A stretch of DNA of 64,000 nucleotides from Halictus rubicundus (taxonomy: Eukaryota > Arthropoda > Insecta > Hymenoptera > Halictidae). The notes under the pieces are model-generated. The model was not told the DNA's origin. It was given only the letters and a program-made list of their open reading frames with translations, and did no database searches. Location: NCBI RefSeq assembly GCF_050948215.1, contig NC_135150.1, positions 21,989,943-22,053,942 on the forward strand, given 5' to 3'. The position numbers and the translations under genes were made by a program. Below are positions 57,271 to 64,000 of the stretch, in pieces (within the stretch, counting starts at the first letter, position 1; each line of letters opens with the position of its first letter).

Positions 57271-59963
57271 CTGTAAATATTGTGAAAATGTGCATTGACG
57301 GGTGCGTTTTCAAAGCGTGTCCATGCCTCGGGCAATTATCGCTTCACAGCTGAGAGCGCCGGGGTTTAAACCGCGAGAAGTGGTGTAAGAAATTCTGGAT
57401 AAACAAGACGCAGACACTCCGATGCTCCAGGACTATTAACATAGTCAAACTTCGGCGCGCCTTTGCGACTGCACATCAAAGGCGATCCTGCTGGTGCCGC
57501 GCCACGGCCTGTTATAGTTTGCTTTCGGAAACTGGAGAACGGCGGTAAACCGACGACAATAGCTCCGCCGCCACCTCGATCATTGCTGTTTCTTAACCTG
57601 ACTACCTAGCTTTATGCAAATGCACAATTTTGCGGGCAAACTCGCTGAAATTTACTCAGAATGAAGTTATCTACCCCGTGCCAGAGCTTGCGGTCAATTA
57701 CAGATAAAATTAAAACGAACAACTGCGGCACGCCTACAATTAGACTGTGGAGTCAGGGGCACGCTTATTTCCCTGATTAAACAATTGCGCAGAAATTGTG
57801 CACGTGACAGAAATGCACGACGATCATTGCAGTCTACCGATGCGATTGAGAATGTTGAATTGTATGACGATTGACATTTAATTTCGTGACTCGACTCGGT
57901 GATGTAATTAGGAATCGGATACCGATCATTTTCAGTCAACAAAGAGACAATGCTGATCTATATTTTTTCGTGACGAGTTCAAGGATCGATCTACGGCGCG
58001 GCGCGACGATCTTCGTTCCTCGATCGTCTGGATCGAATAATCGCGGGGCCGAAGCGGAAATCGCCGTGATAATCGGGATGCATACGCGTCAGCCGTAAGG
58101 GACATCGAATAATGGTACGTTGAACGCGCTTGAATATGCATCCGCGTCGCCAATAGAGCCAGCCCGAACCCAGCCCGTCCCGCATTCAACTGCGAATCTG
58201 AGAATCGCTTCCCAGTTTCGACGGCGCGGCGCGCGTCTCGTGGAAAAGCTTTGATATAGCCGCGGGTATGCCAAACGTCATTAGACCGACCGCATTCGCG
58301 GATGCTCCATCGTAAAACGGGATTGTACGGCCGCCCGTTATGAATGGCAAATGTGAGGTCGACGATTATTATAACGACGTGAATGCGCCCCGTCGCGGCC
58401 CGGCTCCGGGGCATCGCGCGAGAAGATTCAATGACGTCTCCGCGATTCTGGCCACAATATCGGTTGCTCTAATCCCGGATACAGGACGTGCGCCCGTCGT
58501 AGGAACTCTCCCGTTTCTTTGCGGATTTAATCGCGTCCCGATGCTTCGCGTCGCGCCAAATTAAGGGCAACACACAACTTGATAGCTCAGCTTGCTCCAA
58601 ATCATCTCGGTCAATTGCGAGGATCAGGATCTTCGAGATAAGTGGGATGCGAAGACTCGGTTCTTCGAAGAGCGACCCGGGTGGGCGGGATTTGCGGGGC
58701 CGGGGCAACGCCCCTTAGGGCAATCTGTGTTCCTAGGCAGCATAGATTCTGCAAACTTTGAACATTTGAATCAGGGAAGCATTGCGGAACTGCCCTTTGA
58801 ATTTTTCTTTTCGCAATCAGAACATCCTAAGTTGCAACAAGATCCGAGAAATCACCGAGCATTCACTGCCTTTCTACCGAGCATCTTACAGAAGGTATAG
58901 GCAACAACCGATCTGATAACACTGGTAACAGTTTGCACTTGCTCGTAGGAGGGATATTTCATGGCAAAATATACGCTCTGTATGGAACGCCCCCCAGTGG
59001 GCGTGGCTTCGTTGTTCCTAGTGAGCATTCAGTGGACGTCTACTGGTCAACCTAGATTAACGAACATTCTCTATTCTGATAGCATTCTGAACTTGTTCCA
59101 GGAGCAATGTTTCAAATAAAATAACACTATTTATGTAAATGGACGCCAGTAGGCGTGGTTTCGTGGTCCTCAACGCCCCGAAACCACTGCCCCACGGAGC
59201 AATCAGTGGCCAAGACTAACCAAAATACCGGACCGCCTTCGAAAATGGTAGGACCTACCACCAGACATTTCGTTCGACTGTGACCAACGAAGAACCGCTT
59301 TCGGAAACGTGCCGCATTTTCTCATCGCACGTTTCGCGGAGTGGATAAGAGCAACGCGGCGGTGGAAAGTCACGGGGAGACGGGAATATCGAACGCGGAG
59401 CCGTTTGAGGCGAAAGTTCCCGGGCACCAACGAAAAAAGTTTAATGCCACTCGGGTTTCTATGTGCCGATTCGAGCGCGGGAACGCGGAGAGGGCGGAAA
59501 AATAGCGGAAAGCGACTGGTAAATATTAAATGTATCGACTAGAAAATTTATCCAGCGAGACGACGAGCAAGCTTGAATGCGTTGTCGCTGGAACGATTCG
59601 GATGCATTAAAAACGAAACAACTGAGACGACGTGCCATCGACAGTCGTATCCGGTGCAACCGCATCTAGAAAATCATTATTCATATCATTGTGGCCCGAA
59701 GCTTGTTAAAATCACAATACGCTGAAAAATACTTGATCCATTTTTGCGCGGATGTCTCCAAACTGCGGCCAAAAACACAATGACCAATTCTTTGTTCGTA
59801 TATCGAGCTACGCAATCTTCTTTTTTTCGGCTGCGATGAATTATATACAGTGCAACAGTGCTTCCCTGAATGCTCTAAATATGCAACAAAAAGCTCGACA
59901 TTTGTGACAAAAATTTATGAGTGAAACAGAAAATTGTGCAAGCATTAGAGGAATTTAACAAGG
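57271..59963. other. No recognised gene
   Basis: Mixed unique sequence. A diverged pair, CCAGTGGGCGTGGCTTCGTT (58993) and CCAGTAGGCGTGGTTTCGTG (59146), marks a degenerate repeat of about 155 bases. Confidence 0.45.
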
Positions 59964-60126
59964 GTTAAGTAGCACTATGCCATTATTCAAAATATTCTTA
60001 CATTTTTAAATTTGTTTATATCAGTCTCATATCCATAAAACGAAGTAAATCATATAGGAAATATTGTGCAGGCAGGGAAAAATGTTCGATTTTGGAGCTA
60101 AAATAGCTCCCAGTGCAAAGGATTAA
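59964..60126 (-). repeat. TTAA-type repeat family H, copy 2
   Basis: Ends CAGTGCAAAGGATTAA at the right, with the palindrome GGAGCTAAAATAGCTCC at 60094-60110 just inside. Reverse homologue of 13654 onward. Left edge uncertain. Confidence 0.5.
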
Positions 60127-61606
60127 AAACGATATTTCTCACTTGCTGAAATTATATGAAGAAGTACACTCTCATTTTTCGTTTGATACGACCAATTAAA
60201 AATCCGAAGTCACGACAGAACAAATTCCAGTCTGGCACAGCTTCTCTAAGCAACAACACTGAAGACACGCATCGACAGAATGTGTCATTTGAGTCTGCGG
60301 ACTAATGGAGCTGCACTTTTACGCACCGAGGAGAAGAAGCGCGATCGCGCAGCGTGTCAAATGGTTAATAGAGTGTTCGAGGAAATTGAAACGACCTTCG
60401 AACGAGTTATAATGATCGCGACGATGAAACGACGACGTCGATGTCCTGAGAAATCGATGCAGCCGAACACCGTACGATCAGTCGAATAAAATTCCATCGA
60501 GAGCGAGCGCTGCGTAAGCCGCGTTGCTGGCAGCGCTGTGATGTAACGCGTTACGAAACCGCGAAGAAATTTATCTGCTCGCGAGATAAATCTGCGATCA
60601 AGACTAACAACTCGCCACCGTCCCCCTCTCTCTCCGTCGTTGCTACTGCTGTTAGGCTGTTGGCCATTGTTTACTGGAAGGTCTACGGCCGCGTTGACAT
60701 CGCAAGAGATTCTTGCTTGTGTTTTTCCGCGAGCTCCCCGGGAAACCGTCTATTTGCACAATTAAATAAACAAAATCGATATACGAACACTCGCCGCAAT
60801 TTCTAAATGGTTGACGATCACGAGAAACTGCGCAAAGAGCTGCACTCGTAAAAATCGTTGACCGTTTGTCCGACGATCTTCCTGCAGCATTGGTTATTTC
60901 GTTTATGTTAAACATTTTTGCGTTATGCATTTTTTTTTGTTCATTCGACTGTCCTGCGTTAAATGCCATAATCTGTGGGCGATACAATAGCTGTGCTCCA
61001 ACTATTTTTAAAAATTAATGTTTCTATTTAGATAACTTCAAAAAGATCAAAATAATATATTAATACTAATAATATAAATTTGATCGATCTTAGTACCCTT
61101 TCAAATTGCATCTACCCATTTTTGCTATGTATAAAATTCGCAATCTAGTTATGGCATCTTCGCTTAGGCCGAATTTCATTAGAATTTGTAAGGGGGTTAA
61201 AGTAAACGAGTTTTAGGTAACTGTGCAGTGTTGGTTTCTTATAGTAAAAGTATTGTGAAAACAAGAGGAAGTTGAAAATGAAACCTTCCAGTTGAGGCTT
61301 CGTTCTCAAGGAAAACAAGTTTGAAATGTAAACCACGCTGTGCTATTGAAAAGGTACAGTCTGATCGTGAATGTCCGTATCTACTGCTGCCGTGTTTATG
61401 CTTCTTGTGTTCTATACTTTCGGCACAGCTCTTCTACTTGTGCCATGAGGTACTAGGTCTTCTCGTATTTTATAAATTCACAGATCCTATAAGTCCACAA
61501 AAATGTACATACAGTGAATGATGAAAGGAGGAAAAGACTATAACCACTTGAAGGTCGAAAGCTGCGACAGTAAATTGTAAAGACAGCAGGTAACCAATTT
61601 AATAAC
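60127..61606. other. No recognised gene
   Basis: Unique-looking sequence with no recognised exon or repeat. Confidence 0.4.
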
Positions 61607-61792
61607 TATACTGCGAATTTTTATGCATAATAAAGATTGTCTGTATTAATTACAAGACACGTGAGCTACATGGACATTTGTTTCCTATTTCAATAATGTT
61701 ATTTAGTTGAAAACAGTACAGTATTTTTAAATTCTTTAAACCTATTTACTGTTTTGCATTTCTGTCACAAATCCGTAAACATCCGCAGTCTA
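61607..61792 (+). repeat. MITE family E, full-length copy
   Basis: TATACTGCGAATTTTTATGC and ATAATAAAGATTGTCTG to AACATCCGCAGTCTA; middle matches 24049-24202. Confidence 0.8.
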
Positions 61793-64000
61793 TTGACAAC
61801 CAAAAACGGGATTCATTAAAAGTTAAGAGTTTGAATCACTTTGGGAGTCAAGTGTAGCGTGAACGTCGTCTTCAAAGACATTCCCAGGGATCCTCGGGAT
61901 CTTTGATCATTCATTGCAGCGAATGATCGAGCACGATCGCGAGAGAGCAATTAATTGAAAAAATATTAGAGCGGGACGGACGCGAGAGGAAAATCTTTCC
62001 CCATTGAAACTCGGCACTTGGGGGAGTCTTACGGTTAGGTAAATATCGTCGGCAGCGAGCGATAACTCGGTAGCGGTCCATTAACTTTTGCAATTAGCCG
62101 GGGAGCTCGATAGAGAAGCGCAGCAATATCGCGCGGATCCGTGGAAGCACAGAGGACCGCGGCAGTCCGGGCCAATTAATTGTGTTTGGAAATTTCATAT
62201 ACATACTGGCGGAGTGCGTGCACACGTACGAGTGCCGTTTCCGGCGTTTGTTCCCGGCGAAAGTTCAGCGACGGTTGTTTCAAGTGGCCCGGTCCGCGTG
62301 CAACTAACTTTTTTCACGCTAATGAGCACGCCGGAGATGCAATGAACCGTAACTGCATTGCCATTTACAATTCCTCGAGCTCTCCGTCCCCCTCGGACGC
62401 ACTATACTCGCCGCAATGCGAGAAACATGAACGCACCGTCCGAAAAAGCCCCCGTGCCAAACCGAAAATCATCCACGATCCAAATCATATTCAATTCGGA
62501 CTGTCTCTGGAGAAGAATGGAACAGCAATGAATAAACTTGATAACATTCAGGAATGAAAAGAAGGTTGGTGGAACGAAGACCGTGTTCCCCAATTTTGAA
62601 TATGAAAGTTTCCCTGCTCTTCCGATCTTCCTCCAGCGAAACGATCGCGCCGGAGAGAAGTATCATATCGCGGATAGTCGTTCCGAAGACGCAACAGCGC
62701 GCGAAACTTTTGAACGACCCTGTATATCCTCGGAACCGTTGCTACAGCGAATCGAAATCATTTTTCCGACAAGCAGAAGATTCTCCGAATAGCGAACAGG
62801 TGGACCCGATGCGTTTACGGTGCTTCGAACTTCGGGTACAGAGCGATTCAAAAACTATTGAACACTTTTACGAACGTGTGCCGCGTATTGAAGTTCCCCG
62901 GGGAGAATTCTTTTATGGCTGGATTAAAGGTGGAGACATTTCCGATAAGCGACAAAGTATATTGATGGGTTAAAAAGAGGGATCCCGCGATCTTTTATCT
63001 ACGACGGCATTCTCGCAACTTTCCAACGGCTCGTCGTCGATTCACGCGATTTTCTTCGACGTAATCCTTCATTCTCGCTGGTCTACTTCCGGCTACTACT
63101 TTGCACGTGTTGGGTGATCGAACACTGAAAATTATTCATCGGTATCGGTCGAGTCATTAACACGTTCGCTGTCGAACAATCACCTCCAAGAAATCCAACA
63201 ACGTGATCAACATTCCAAAGATAAAGTTTATCACAGGGATTACCTGTGGATACCTTTAGAAACCGACAATTTTAATCAAACTCGGTTCCAGCAAGGATAC
63301 TATGAGTAAAATCAATTTTTAATTATGTCGAAACCACGTACGCAACCCGCATTCATTCTTCCCTAAATCGTAATCGAAGCGAGTCTAAACATTTCACAAT
63401 AATTGTTGAAGCTTCTATGGATATTTACTGACACGCGATACTAGTTTGGAGGAATTTCAATGACCGACAAAAATGAAGTGGAAAAGTGATTTTCTAAAAG
63501 CATCCTCCCATAAAATCACACAAAAATGGATCGATTTTTAGGAATTGATTGTAAGGGAACTGAATGTGTTCGGGCACTATTCAATATTGTAAACAAGCTT
63601 TTGCAGCGTACTGTATGTAATGGCGCTTGCCATAAATGACATTGAATGACTTGATAAAAGAGCACAACACGTAACATCTCGATAGTTGTCTGGAATTAAA
63701 AAATGAAAAGAAATCTTGAAGCGGACATTATCGCTAACGATCTGCAATCATGTTGCATAAAGTGCGCAAGATCGTTCACGACCTGCAGTAGTAATTTTCC
63801 AACAATTCTTGCTACAAACATTTTTGTACGTACAGTTATCAGTGACTTCGAAGTTGAATGTTAACATTGTAAGGAATTTAAACAGACGTAAAACATTAAA
63901 TCATTTATTAACAACACGTCTTTCTCCGGTGTCCGACCTGACGAGACTGCTCGTCCTTTTATCGTCTCGTTCGTTTTTCGTTTTTCGACGTTCGTTTTAT
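61793..64000. other. No recognised gene
   Basis: 62050-63000 is GC-balanced with overlapping unassigned frames of up to 139 codons; none shows a known domain. 63100-64000 is AT-rich unique sequence. Confidence 0.4.

Noticed and set aside
57042..57353. 103-codon proline/serine-rich frame
   Set aside because: Produced by the C/T-rich degenerate tandem repeat at 57105-57270.
1..64000. CRISPR arrays
   Set aside because: The tandem repeats here (10, 39, 50, 57, 125 and 129 bp) are contiguous units without unique spacers, and the DNA is animal.
1..64000. tRNA genes
   Set aside because: GGTTCGAAT-like B-box fragments (for example near 36149) lack an upstream A box and a cloverleaf partner.

Overview
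The window is animal nuclear DNA. The best guess is an insect of the aculeate Hymenoptera (bee or ant type): the two protein genes are split by GT-AG introns, AT-rich intergenic DNA alternates with CpG-rich blocks, and miniature DNA transposons and microsatellites dominate. No bacterial features, operons, CRISPR arrays, tRNA or rRNA genes were recognised.

Only two host genes can be named, both on the minus strand. (1) At 22394-22964 lies the first recognised coding exon of an alpha/beta-type syntrophin (Syn1-like): the start of a split PH domain plus a complete PDZ domain. It ends at a donor splice site in phase 1, and no later exon was recognised down to position 1, so the following intron probably exceeds 20 kb. 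Candidate 5' exons for the same transcription unit lie at 36504-36572 and in two diverged copies of one block at 40053-40310 and 41884-42215. (2) Between 53743 and 49746 lie five exons of a trimeric-class purine nucleoside phosphorylase; all splice phases agree and only the first few codons are missing.

The rest is layered mobile-element debris. Seen directly: two Transib-type elements (23161-23670 and 54021-54744) with CACAGTG/CACAATG termini and CGGCG/CGACG 5-bp target duplications; a hAT remnant (26520-27394) inside a TA-flanked MITE; two decayed mariners (about 17945-18690 and 33211-33897); a 1.1-kb element with long inverted arms and a TA duplication (34974-36072); a 963-bp element with about 31-bp inverted ends around a 112-codon reading frame (43758-44720); about sixteen copies or fragments of a MITE starting TAGACTGCGGAT; a second TA-flanked MITE family (ACAGTGAATTCTCG ends); and many TTAA-flanked MITE families that share a hairpin just inside the terminal repeat. 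A 1.3-kb segment at 29491-32370 is tandemly duplicated almost without divergence. Several nested insertions give a relative order of transposition events.

The remaining long stretches (about 6.2-9.1, 14.9-17.5, 18.7-21.4, 36.6-39.2, 42.2-43.7, 45.2-48.7 and 56.7-64 kb) hold GA/CT tracts, degenerate tandem repeats and unrecognised unique sequence. The most distinctive signals are the Transib pair, the shared hairpin design of the TTAA elements, the duplicated promoter/first-exon-like block and the young tandem duplication.
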